Of a stretch of DNA of 16,242 nucleotides, positions 7,464 through 14,243 are shown one piece after another. Source of the DNA: Gammaproteobacteria bacterium (GTDB lineage: Bacteria > Pseudomonadota > Gammaproteobacteria > Steroidobacterales > Steroidobacteraceae); the NCBI GenBank assembly GCA_029857655.1, contig JAOUGR010000006.1, positions 1 through 16,242 on the forward strand, read 5' to 3'. Position 1 is the stretch's first letter; each line of letters begins with the position of its first letter. The notes beneath the pieces were generated by a model, which saw only the letters and a list, made by a program, of their open reading frames with translations, was not told the DNA's origin and searched no databases. Made by a program: the position numbers and the translations under genes.

Positions 7464-8876
7464 CTAATGCAGGGATTTCATCAGTACGTCGGGATCGTAG
7501 ATCTTGCCGTCCTTGATGACGCGATAGATGCGGCCAAGATTGCCGGTGTCCGCCAGTGGGTCGGCATCGAGAATGACCAGATCGGCCAGCCTGCCGGCCT
7601 CAATCACGCCAAGGTTCTTTTCCATCCCGAGCGCCTTCGCGCCATCGGTCGTTGCACTTCTCAGAACCTGGAGCGGTGTCAGCCCGGATTCCTGCATCAG
7701 GCGCATTTCGCGCAGGATCGAGGGCCCGTGCAATGTGCCGATATTGCCGGCATCGGTGCCCATCACGATCGTGATGCCCGCATCCAGCAGCTTGCGCAGG
7801 TTCTGCATGCCGACGGTCGGCGCCGCAGGAGGCTTGGCTTCGGCCATCAGCTTCGCCACCAGTGGGGGCCGCTCGTCCGCCGGAATGTCATTCAGGTCGT
7901 CCATCGCGGCGAGAATCTCCGGGTCGGCACGGCGCTGCTCTTCGGGCGTGGCGTGCCACTGGTTCGACAGCGCGAGCGGGTAACCCTGCATGACGAAGAA
8001 TGTCGGGCAATAGATCACCTTGTTGCGGCGCGCGAGTGCGATGAATTCATCGTCCACAGGCGCATCGAACACCGAATGCACCAGGTAATCGGCTCCGGCG
8101 CGCAGCGCGGCCTTGGCGACGACGAGTTCCGTTGCATGGACCGCGAGCTTCTTGCCTGCTGCATGTGCGGCATCGCCCGCGGCCTTGACGATCGCCTCCT
8201 GCGCGGCCAGGTCATCGCCCGGCTGGTGGATGAACCACACCTTGATGTAATCCGGATTGCGCTCCAGCACTCGCTTCACCAGCGCAAGGCCTGCCTCTAC
8301 TGAATCGATGCGGATGATCGGCGGATCGCCCAGATCCAGCTGCGGGCGCGCGACCATCGAGATCAGTGGTCCTGCGACCGCCATGCGCGGTGCCGCGGCA
8401 ACCGTGGCAGCCCTGTCGCGTACCTCGAAATTCCAGAATGGCCCGCCGATGTCCACCACGCCGGTCACGCCATTCGCGAGCCAGACCCTGAAGGTCGCAT
8501 CGAGCCGCGCCTGGTTGCGCGCAACTTCCTCGGCGTAGGGCACGACGGCATTGAAATCTGCGACATCCGGTCGCGTGTAGAGATTGCCGGACTGGAAGAA
8601 ATGCACGTGCGCATCGACCAGCCCCGGTACCACGTAGCGGCCGCGGCCATCGATGACCGTGGCGCCCTGGGTCAGTTCGATTGCGGCGTGCTGGAGCACG
8701 GCCTCGATGCGCTGACCCTGGATGATGACCGTCGAGTCCGGTTCCAGGACGGCGGCGCCCTCGCGTTCCGGATGCACGACCGTAACGCCGGTAATATAGA
8801 TAGTGTCCCTGCCGGGCTGGGCCTGGGCGGCGGTGGCGAGGAAGGCGATTGAGGCGATCAGCAGTTGGCGGAACAT
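7464..8876 (-). CDS. Exported metal-dependent amidohydrolase
   Basis: A 470-residue amidohydrolase-superfamily enzyme with a Sec signal peptide (residues 1 to about 19, ending A-A-Q-A). The metal ligands are visible in order: His90 and His92 in D-A-H-V-H-F, Lys212 in Y-I-K-V-W (probably the carboxylated bridging lysine), His247 in V-H-A-T-E, His267 in L-V-H-S-V and Asp375 in G-T-D-A-G-N. This set is typical of the imidazolonepropionase/Xaa-Pro dipeptidase-like branch acting on cyclic amides or dipeptides; the exact substrate is not readable. The C-terminal part closes the small beta domain with G-R-L-A-D-L-V-I-L-D. The ATG at 8876 has an AGGGAG site 5 nt upstream. It is divergent from the M3-like peptidase (21 bp between starts) and 3 bp upstream of the YeiH gene. 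Exported hydrolase and peptidase together suggest peptide or amide scavenging. Confidence 0.9.
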   Translation of the reverse strand: MFRQLLIASIAFLATAAQAQPGRDTIYITGVTVVHPEREGAAVLEPDSTVIIQGQRIEAVLQHAAIELTQGATVIDGRGRYVVPGLVDAHVHFFQSGNLYTRPDVADFNAVVPYAEEVARNQARLDATFRVWLANGVTGVVDIGGPFWNFEVRDRAATVAAAPRMAVAGPLISMVARPQLDLGDPPIIRIDSVEAGLALVKRVLERNPDYIKVWFIHQPGDDLAAQEAIVKAAGDAAHAAGKKLAVHATELVVAKAALRAGADYLVHSVFDAPVDDEFIALARRNKVIYCPTFFVMQGYPLALSNQWHATPEEQRRADPEILAAMDDLNDIPADERPPLVAKLMAEAKPPAAPTVGMQNLRKLLDAGITIVMGTDAGNIGTLHGPSILREMRLMQESGLTPLQVLRSATTDGAKALGMEKNLGVIEAGRLADLVILDADPLADTGNLGRIYRVIKDGKIYDPDVLMKSLH

Positions 8877-8881
8877 AGACG

Positions 8882-8887
8882 CTCCCT
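8882..8887 (-). promoter_or_regulatory. Ribosome binding site of the amidohydrolase gene
   Basis: AGGGAG on the minus strand, 5 nt before the ATG at 8876. It lies inside the 21-bp gap between the two divergent start codons, leaving no room there for promoters. Confidence 0.6.
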
Positions 8888-8897
8888 GGATAGCACC

Positions 8898-10541
8898 ATG
8901 CGGATCATATTACTTCTCGGCCTGCTGCTAGGCAGCGCAAGCATTGCGAGTGCCGCCGACGCCAACCCCGTCGAGGCGGCCGAGACGACATTCCTAGATT
9001 TCCTCGACGCGGCGAATGCCGTGGGCGCCATCGATTCCGGTCTTTTCGCCGAATACCAGGGCCGCGGCCGGGCCATCTGGGATCAGTTGCAGCGCAACTG
9101 GCAACCGGCGCTGACGGAGCAACTTGCGGCCATCGACCCGGCCGCGCAGTCGCCGGCCGACCGGGCCGCCATTGCGGCAATGCGCGTGACGCTTGCGGAT
9201 TTCGAGGATCCCAGCGCAGCGACGTCCGGGACGCCGGAAGCGCCCAGGTGCGCCGACGCTCCGCGTACCGATCTCGACTACGCGGCACTCCGCGCCGCGC
9301 TGGTCGGTTGCTTCCGGGAATTCGGCAATGCACTTCGATTCGAAGACGGTCTCGTCGATCGTGGGACGGCCTTGCAACTGCTCCATGACATCCCAGAGCC
9401 CGAACGGCGCAAGGCACTCTTCGATGCATTCCGGCCGATGTGGTCGGCGCTCAATGGCAACAATGAACCGGGTAGCCCCTACAGCCGCATGATCCGGATG
9501 GCCGCGGCGGACGCGGCGGAGAACGGCTCGCAGGTGGATGCCGCAGCACGTGCCATCGGCGTCTCGACTGCGGAGGTCGAAAAATGGCTGCTGCAGATCC
9601 TCGAGGCATGGCGTCAGGCGAATGGGCCCGCAATGGTCGAGCCCTGGGATTATCGTCACTCGATCGGGGAGGCCAATCGCATGCTCGCGGCGAAAATCCC
9701 TGCCACGGAACTGGTGCCGCTCAACGAGCGCTTCTATCTCGATCTCGGCTCGGATCTCGAGAAGCTCGGCGTCGTCTATGACCTCGGCGAACGCGCGGAC
9801 AAGTCGCCGCTGGCCTACACGGATTTCCTCAAACGCGGGCGCGAAATCGATGGCGAATGGCATCCCACGATCGCGCGCGTCGTTGGGCGCTATCCGCTCG
9901 GTGGATTGTTCTCGCTGAACGAACTCGTGCACGAGAATGGCCACGCCGTGCATATATCCGCCATCAAGAATCGGCCGGCATTCACGGACTGGCCGGATAC
10001 GATCTTCACCGAGGCCTTCGCCGACGTCCCGTCCTGGAGCGTGTACGAACCCGCATGGCAGAAAAAATATCTCGGCACTGCATTGCCCGAGGCGCTGACG
10101 CTGCGTGCGCTCTACGGAACCGTGGTGCTGGACGTCGCCTGGTCGCTGTTCGAGATCCGCATGCTGCGTGAACCCGCCGGCGATCCCAATGCCGTGTGGA
10201 CCGACATCACGAGCAGGTACCTGCGCATCAAGCCGCATCCGGAGCTGCCCTGGTGGGCGATGCGCGTGCAACTCGCAAGCCGACCCGGCTACATGGTGAA
10301 TTATGGGCTGGGCGCGGTGCTCACCGCCGAGATCCGCGCAGAGACGCGCAGCGCGATCGGCGACTTCGATGCCGGCAATGCCGCCTGGTATGGCTGGAAC
10401 ACCGATCAGCTGCTCAGGTACGGATCGGAGCACAGCGCGAAGGTGTTGATGCTCGCACTGCTCGGGCGCGCGCCGTCACCGGAGGCCGTGCTGGCCCAGA
10501 TCCGGCGGATTCACGGCGTTCTGGACCCGGCAGCGACTTGA
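8898..10541 (+). CDS. Exported M3-like zinc metallopeptidase
   Basis: A 547-residue enzyme with a clear signal peptide (M-R-I-I-L-L-L-G-L-L-L-G-S-A, cleavage near A-S-A-A). The zinc site H-E-N-G-H-A-V-H (His345, Glu346, His349) plus Glu372 in T-E-A-F-A-D, 27 residues after the first His, fits the gluzincin arrangement of peptidase family M3 (thimet oligopeptidase, oligoendopeptidase F), which cleaves short peptides. The rest is largely helical, as expected for M3. It is shorter than typical M3 enzymes (often 600-700 residues) and exported, whereas many M3 enzymes are cytosolic, so it may be a divergent branch; an M2-like assignment is less likely because H-E-x-G-H-A-x-H is the M3 form. I chose the ATG at 8898 because the 11-residue longer start would overlap the divergent amidohydrolase and spoil the signal peptide. 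Confidence 0.85.
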   Translation: MRIILLLGLLLGSASIASAADANPVEAAETTFLDFLDAANAVGAIDSGLFAEYQGRGRAIWDQLQRNWQPALTEQLAAIDPAAQSPADRAAIAAMRVTLADFEDPSAATSGTPEAPRCADAPRTDLDYAALRAALVGCFREFGNALRFEDGLVDRGTALQLLHDIPEPERRKALFDAFRPMWSALNGNNEPGSPYSRMIRMAAADAAENGSQVDAAARAIGVSTAEVEKWLLQILEAWRQANGPAMVEPWDYRHSIGEANRMLAAKIPATELVPLNERFYLDLGSDLEKLGVVYDLGERADKSPLAYTDFLKRGREIDGEWHPTIARVVGRYPLGGLFSLNELVHENGHAVHISAIKNRPAFTDWPDTIFTEAFADVPSWSVYEPAWQKKYLGTALPEALTLRALYGTVVLDVAWSLFEIRMLREPAGDPNAVWTDITSRYLRIKPHPELPWWAMRVQLASRPGYMVNYGLGAVLTAEIRAETRSAIGDFDAGNAAWYGWNTDQLLRYGSEHSAKVLMLALLGRAPSPEAVLAQIRRIHGVLDPAAT

Positions 10542-10573
10542 GTGCACTGTAGCGGCCGAGCCGCGATGACTTG

Positions 10574-10580
10574 GGAGAGG
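10574..10580 (+). promoter_or_regulatory. Ribosome binding site of the mddA-like gene
   Basis: GGAGAGG, 6 nt before the ATG at 10587. It supports this start over the longer in-frame ATGs at 10542 and 10566. Confidence 0.7.
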
Positions 10581-10586
10581 GGGCGC

Positions 10587-11315
10587 ATGAAAAAATTTGC
10601 AATCTTCCTGTACGGGATTCTTTGCTACGTACTTTTCCTGGGGACGTTCCTGTACATGATCGGTTTCATCGGCAATCTCTGGGTGCCGAAAGGCATTGAT
10701 TCGCCGGCCATTTCGCCAACCGGCCAGGCCCTGCTGGTCGACCTCGCGCTGCTCGCGGTCTTTGCCGTGCAGCACACCATCATGGCGCGGTCGGCGTTCA
10801 AGCGCGGGATCAGGAAGATCATTCCGCCTGCGGCCGAGCGCAGCACATACGTGCTGGCCTCGAGCCTCGCGCTGATCCTGCTGGTCTACTACTGGCAGCC
10901 GCTCGGCGGCATGGTCTGGCAGGTCACGGCGCCGGCTGGTGTCGCCGTGCTGTATGCGCTGTTTGCAGCCGGCTGGGCATTGCTGCTCTACAGCACGTTC
11001 CTGATCAATCACTTCGACCTGTTTGGCCTGCGCCAGGTATGGCTCTCCCTGCAGGGGCGCGAATATACGCCGGTCAAATTCGTCCAGCCCTGGCTTTACA
11101 GCAAGATTCGCCATCCGCTGTATGTCGGGTTCTTTATCGGGTTCTGGGCGACACCCACGATGACCATCACGCATCTCGTTTTCGCGGTGATGGCCTCGGC
11201 GTACATCGTGGTCGGCACGCTGTTCGAAGAACACGACCTGAAGATCTTCCATCCGGAATATGCGGAGTACGCGAAGAAAGTGCCGCGCTATATTCCGCGG
11301 CTGATGCGCCGCTGA
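10587..11315 (+). CDS. mddA: MddA-like methanethiol S-methyltransferase (NnrU/ICMT-type membrane protein)
   Basis: A 242-residue membrane protein with five or six hydrophobic segments. MddA methylates methanethiol with S-adenosylmethionine to give dimethyl sulfide (family knowledge). Supporting features are V-Q-H-T-I-M-A-R, the E-R-S-T-Y-V-L stretch, the amphipathic segment N-H-F-D-L-F-G-L-R-Q and the C-terminal S-K-I-R-H-P-L-Y-V-G followed by F-E-E-H-D-L. The R-H-P-x-Y-x-G and E-E cofactor-binding pattern is shared with isoprenylcysteine methyltransferases and the NnrU family, so a different thiol or isoprenoid substrate remains possible; length and the E-R-S-T-Y motif favour MddA. It sits 45 bp after the peptidase gene and 38 bp before the PQQ dehydrogenase on the same strand, with no obvious functional link to either. 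Confidence 0.72.
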   Translation: MKKFAIFLYGILCYVLFLGTFLYMIGFIGNLWVPKGIDSPAISPTGQALLVDLALLAVFAVQHTIMARSAFKRGIRKIIPPAAERSTYVLASSLALILLVYYWQPLGGMVWQVTAPAGVAVLYALFAAGWALLLYSTFLINHFDLFGLRQVWLSLQGREYTPVKFVQPWLYSKIRHPLYVGFFIGFWATPTMTITHLVFAVMASAYIVVGTLFEEHDLKIFHPEYAEYAKKVPRYIPRLMRR

Positions 11316-11353
11316 GCTGCCGGGTCGTTGAATCGGGTGCTTCACGGCGTAGA

Positions 11354-13474
11354 ATGACGTCCATGAGGCGTTCACTCTGCCTCGTCGCGCTGGCCGGGAT
11401 CACCGCCAGTAGCGTCTGTCTCTCCGCTGCCACCGGCTGGTCCCACCCTGGCGGCGACGCCGGCGGCATGCGCTACACGCCGGCGGCCGAAATCACGCCG
11501 GAAAACGTCGATAGACTCGTTCCAGTCTGGACCCATCGCACCGGCCACATGCAGGCGCCGGAAGACGCGCGCGAGCGCTCGAAATTCGAGGTGACTCCGA
11601 TACTCGTCGAAGACAGGCTGGTGCTGTGCACGCCATTCAACGTGATCATCGCGCTCGATCCGGCCACCGGCGTCGAGATCTGGCGCCACGATCCGAAAAT
11701 CGACATGGAGCAGCGGCCCGCGAATGGCTACATCTGCCGCGGTGTCGCCTATTGGCGCGACAGCCAGGCGCCGCCCGATTCAAAGTGCGCGGTACGCATC
11801 TACACGGGCACCAATGACCATCGGGTCATTGCCGTGGACCTGGCAGACGGAAAGCGTTGTGAGGATTTCGGCAGCGGCGGCGAAGTCGTCATCGAGCCCG
11901 AGGTCACGCTCGAGTGGCCGGGCGAGTATCAGATCACCTCGTCCCCGGTCGTCGTCGGCGACACGGTGATCGTGGGCTCGGCCATTTCCGACAACATGAG
12001 CGTCAAGGCGCCGCGCGGCACCGTGCGCGCCTTCGATGCCCGGAGCGGCGCGCCGCGCTGGGCGTTCGACCCGGTGCCGCGCGATGCGGCGGCGGCCGAA
12101 GCGCAGGGCTGGCACGGCGAGGCGCTTCCGGTCGAAGGCCACGCCAATGTTTGGGCGCCGATGTCGGTTGATGAAACGCGCGGCCTGGTGTTCCTGCCGA
12201 CCTCGAGCCCGAGCCCCGACTTCTATGGCGGCCTGCGCCCGGGCGACAACCGCTACGCCGATTCCGTGGTGGCGCTCGATGCCGCAACCGGCGCGGTGCG
12301 CTGGGCCTTTCAGACCGTCCATCATGATGTGTGGGACTACGACATCGCGGCGCAGCCGCTGCTCGCGACGATCAAGGTGGAGGGCGCCGCGCGGGACGTC
12401 GTCATCCAGCCTACCAAGATGGGCCTCATCTTCACGCTCGATCGCGATACCGGCCTGCCGGTCATCCCGGTGGAAGAGCGTCCCGTTCCGCAAGACGGCG
12501 TCGCCGGGGAAGCTCTCTCGCCGACCCAGCCATTCCCGGTTCGCCCGCGCCCATTGTCGGACTCGACCATCACGCCGGAAGAAGCCTGGGGATTCACGCC
12601 CTTCGACCGCAGAGCCTGCGCGCGCCAGATCGAATCGGCGCGGCGCGACGGGCTCTACACGCCGCCTTCGCTGCAAGGCTCCATCGAATTTCCGTTCACG
12701 GCCGGCGGCGTCAACTGGGGCAGCGCCGCATTCGACCCGGCGACCAACCGCCTGTACGTGAATACCTCCAGCATGATGCATCGCATCACGCTGGTCCCGC
12801 GCGCCGAGACCGATGAGGAATGGCACCCCTTGCCTTATGGCGAACACGCGCCGATGAACGGCGCGCCCTACGCGATGCAACGGGTGACCGTGATGAGCCC
12901 GCTGGGGATTCCCTGCAACCCGCCGCCCTGGGGCCTGCTGCACGCGATCGACATGGAGAGCGGAGAAATCGCGTGGGAGTCCGTGCTCGGCACCACCGAG
13001 GAAATCGCTCCGCTCGGTTTCGCGATGCACACCGGCACGCCGACCTCGGGAGGCCCGCTGGTCACCGCCGGCGGCCTGGTCTTCATCAGCGCGACCATGG
13101 ATTACTACCTGCGCGCTTTCGATGCGAAGACGGGCGCCGAGTTGTGGCAGGGCAAGCTTCCCGCCGGTGGCCAGGCTAACCCGATGAGCTACATGTATGA
13201 AGGGCGCCAGTACGTGGTCATAGCTGCCGGTGGTCACAAGGAAATGGAAACCCGGAAGGGCGACTACGTCATCGCCTATGCCCTGCCGCGCGCCGGTGAA
13301 GCGGGGCCGTCGCTGGTGTCGCGAATCCTTGACCGGCCGGGCCGCTGGTTCTACGTGAAAGCAGGCCTGGAACTAATTCTCCTGGCGGCGATCGGATGGG
13401 GTATCCGGTGGCTGGTTCGCCGGCGCCGTGCCAGACGCCGTCGCGATTTCATGGAGCAATCCACCGGCGATTGA
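11354..13474 (+). CDS. PQQ-dependent dehydrogenase, membrane glucose/quinate dehydrogenase family, with C-terminal anchor
   Basis: A 706-residue quinoprotein. After a signal peptide (residues 1 to about 27) comes an eight-bladed propeller: the entry motif G-G-D-A-G-G-M-R-Y-T-P, several A-x-D-x-x-T-G-x-x-x-W blade motifs, H-H-D-V-W-D-Y-D (323-330), which carries the likely catalytic Asp, and P-T-K-M-G with Lys355, which matches the PQQ-contacting Lys of E. coli Gcd. W-G-F-T-P-F-D is typical of the Gcd/quinate dehydrogenase branch rather than of methanol dehydrogenases. There is no cytochrome c motif (C-x-x-C-H). Unlike Gcd, which has five N-terminal membrane helices, this protein ends in one helix (665-688) and an Arg-rich tail, so the propeller is periplasmic and anchored at the C-terminus. 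The substrate (sugar, quinate or other polyol) is unknown. An alternative ATG lies at 11363. No pqq biosynthesis genes are visible. Confidence 0.9.
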   Translation: MTSMRRSLCLVALAGITASSVCLSAATGWSHPGGDAGGMRYTPAAEITPENVDRLVPVWTHRTGHMQAPEDARERSKFEVTPILVEDRLVLCTPFNVIIALDPATGVEIWRHDPKIDMEQRPANGYICRGVAYWRDSQAPPDSKCAVRIYTGTNDHRVIAVDLADGKRCEDFGSGGEVVIEPEVTLEWPGEYQITSSPVVVGDTVIVGSAISDNMSVKAPRGTVRAFDARSGAPRWAFDPVPRDAAAAEAQGWHGEALPVEGHANVWAPMSVDETRGLVFLPTSSPSPDFYGGLRPGDNRYADSVVALDAATGAVRWAFQTVHHDVWDYDIAAQPLLATIKVEGAARDVVIQPTKMGLIFTLDRDTGLPVIPVEERPVPQDGVAGEALSPTQPFPVRPRPLSDSTITPEEAWGFTPFDRRACARQIESARRDGLYTPPSLQGSIEFPFTAGGVNWGSAAFDPATNRLYVNTSSMMHRITLVPRAETDEEWHPLPYGEHAPMNGAPYAMQRVTVMSPLGIPCNPPPWGLLHAIDMESGEIAWESVLGTTEEIAPLGFAMHTGTPTSGGPLVTAGGLVFISATMDYYLRAFDAKTGAELWQGKLPAGGQANPMSYMYEGRQYVVIAAGGHKEMETRKGDYVIAYALPRAGEAGPSLVSRILDRPGRWFYVKAGLELILLAAIGWGIRWLVRRRRARRRRDFMEQSTGD

Positions 13475-13518
13475 TTCGGGTCAGTCGCACCGTCTACGTG
13501 GAGTGCTAACCTTTTTCT

Positions 13519-13523
13519 GGAGG
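13519..13523 (+). promoter_or_regulatory. Ribosome binding site deciding a TTG start
   Basis: GGAGG, 7 nt before TTG 13531. It supports TTG as the start of the thioredoxin-like gene. The 56-bp gap before this gene is also the most likely place for the promoter of the downstream operon, though I cannot identify a convincing -35/-10 pair. Confidence 0.7.
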
Positions 13524-13530
13524 TTGCGCA

Positions 13531-14028
13531 TTGCGCACCGAATACCCACGGAATCCTGTCCGCCGCCGGCTCCTGGCAGTTCTGACGCTGTCACTGTCGC
13601 TAATTGCAGACAGCGGCACGGCTGCAACCGCGCCGGCCACGCCAGACTGGCCACTCCTGAAGAGCTATTCCGGCAAGGTCGTGCTGGTGGATTTCTGGGC
13701 GTCCTGGTGCGGTCCGTGCCTGCGTTCGTTTCCATGGATGAATGATTTGCAACAGCATTACGGCGGCGATGGTCTCGTCATCGTCGCAGTCAATCTCGAC
13801 CAGGAGCGCGCGCTCGCCGACACATTCCTGCAGAAACTTCCGCCGAAGTTTCGGGTCGAATTCGACGCCGCGGGCAATATCGCGCGGCAGTTCGGCGTCC
13901 AGGTGATGCCATCGAGTTTCCTGGTCGACCGCCACGGCCAGGTGCGCGTGCGCCACGCCGGCTTTCGTGACGGCCAGCGTGCCGAGCGCGAAGAGCAGAT
14001 CAAGCAACTGCTGAGGGAATCCCCGTGA
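13531..14028 (+). CDS. TlpA/ResA-like exported thioredoxin
   Basis: A 165-residue thiol-disulfide oxidoreductase. Basic residues R-R-R at 11-13 are followed by a hydrophobic stretch to about residue 31, a signal peptide or membrane anchor, so the thioredoxin domain faces the periplasm. The active site is W-C-G-P-C (Cys60, Cys63) in V-D-F-W-A-S-W-C, and the cis-proline loop is V-M-P-S-S. The domain resembles TlpA/ResA, which reduce disulfides in apocytochromes or metal-centre proteins. The start is TTG with a strong GGAGG site; no in-frame ATG precedes the active site. The stop overlaps the GTG start of the next gene (GTGA at 14025-14028). Because the next gene encodes a lipoprotein with a paired-Cys tail, that protein is a natural candidate substrate (inference). 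Confidence 0.9.
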   Translation: MRTEYPRNPVRRRLLAVLTLSLSLIADSGTAATAPATPDWPLLKSYSGKVVLVDFWASWCGPCLRSFPWMNDLQQHYGGDGLVIVAVNLDQERALADTFLQKLPPKFRVEFDAAGNIARQFGVQVMPSSFLVDRHGQVRVRHAGFRDGQRAEREEQIKQLLRESP

Positions 14029-14243
14029 ACCGACTGCGCCAATGCCTCCTGTTCCTGATTGCGCTTGGCGGCTTCGCACTCGGCGGCTGCGCGACGGTCG
14101 AGCCCTGGGAGCGCGACCTGCACGCACGCGAAGACATGCGCCCGAACGAGCACGATGCGGCGATCGACGATCACATCTATTTCAGCAAGGAGGCATCGAG
14201 CGGTGGACGTGGCTTTGCCGGGGGCGGCTGCGGATGCAACTGA
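14025..14243 (+). CDS. DUF4266 small lipoprotein with Gly/Cys C-terminal tail
   Basis: A 72-residue lipoprotein precursor. The signal ends in a good lipobox L-G-G-C with Cys22 as the lipidated residue, leaving a mature chain of about 51 residues. That chain has V-E-P-W-E-R, then H-I-Y-F-S-K-E-A-S-S-G-G and a tail G-G-G-C-G-C-N (Cys69, Cys71). These are the marks of DUF4266, a family of unknown function that I recall being encoded beside DUF3570 and ApbE genes, as here. The start is GTG, with a GAGGGA stretch about 7 nt upstream, and overlaps the thioredoxin stop; the codons of the Cys tail overlap the start of the DUF3570 gene by 10 nt. Possible roles are metal or heme binding or a thioredoxin substrate; none is established. 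Confidence 0.85.
   Translation: MNRLRQCLLFLIALGGFALGGCATVEPWERDLHAREDMRPNEHDAAIDDHIYFSKEASSGGRGFAGGGCGCN

Noticed and set aside
8994..10433. Long minus-strand open frame opposite the M3-like peptidase
   Set aside because: A GC-driven shadow; the plus strand has a signal peptide and a zinc site, while this frame has no coherent domain or hydrophobic pattern.
11039..11353. Upstream extension of the PQQ dehydrogenase into the mddA-like gene
   Set aside because: It overlaps a well-supported membrane methyltransferase; the signal peptide starts only at 11354 or 11363.
11780..13237. Long minus-strand open frame opposite the PQQ dehydrogenase
   Set aside because: Arg/His-rich antisense shadow without family motifs; the plus frame has the complete quinoprotein signature.
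14069..14243. DUF4266 Ser/Gly region as an ApbE flavinylation site
   Set aside because: S-K-E-A-S-S-G-G does not fit Dxx(S/T)GA(T/S); the matching motif is in the DUF3570 protein.
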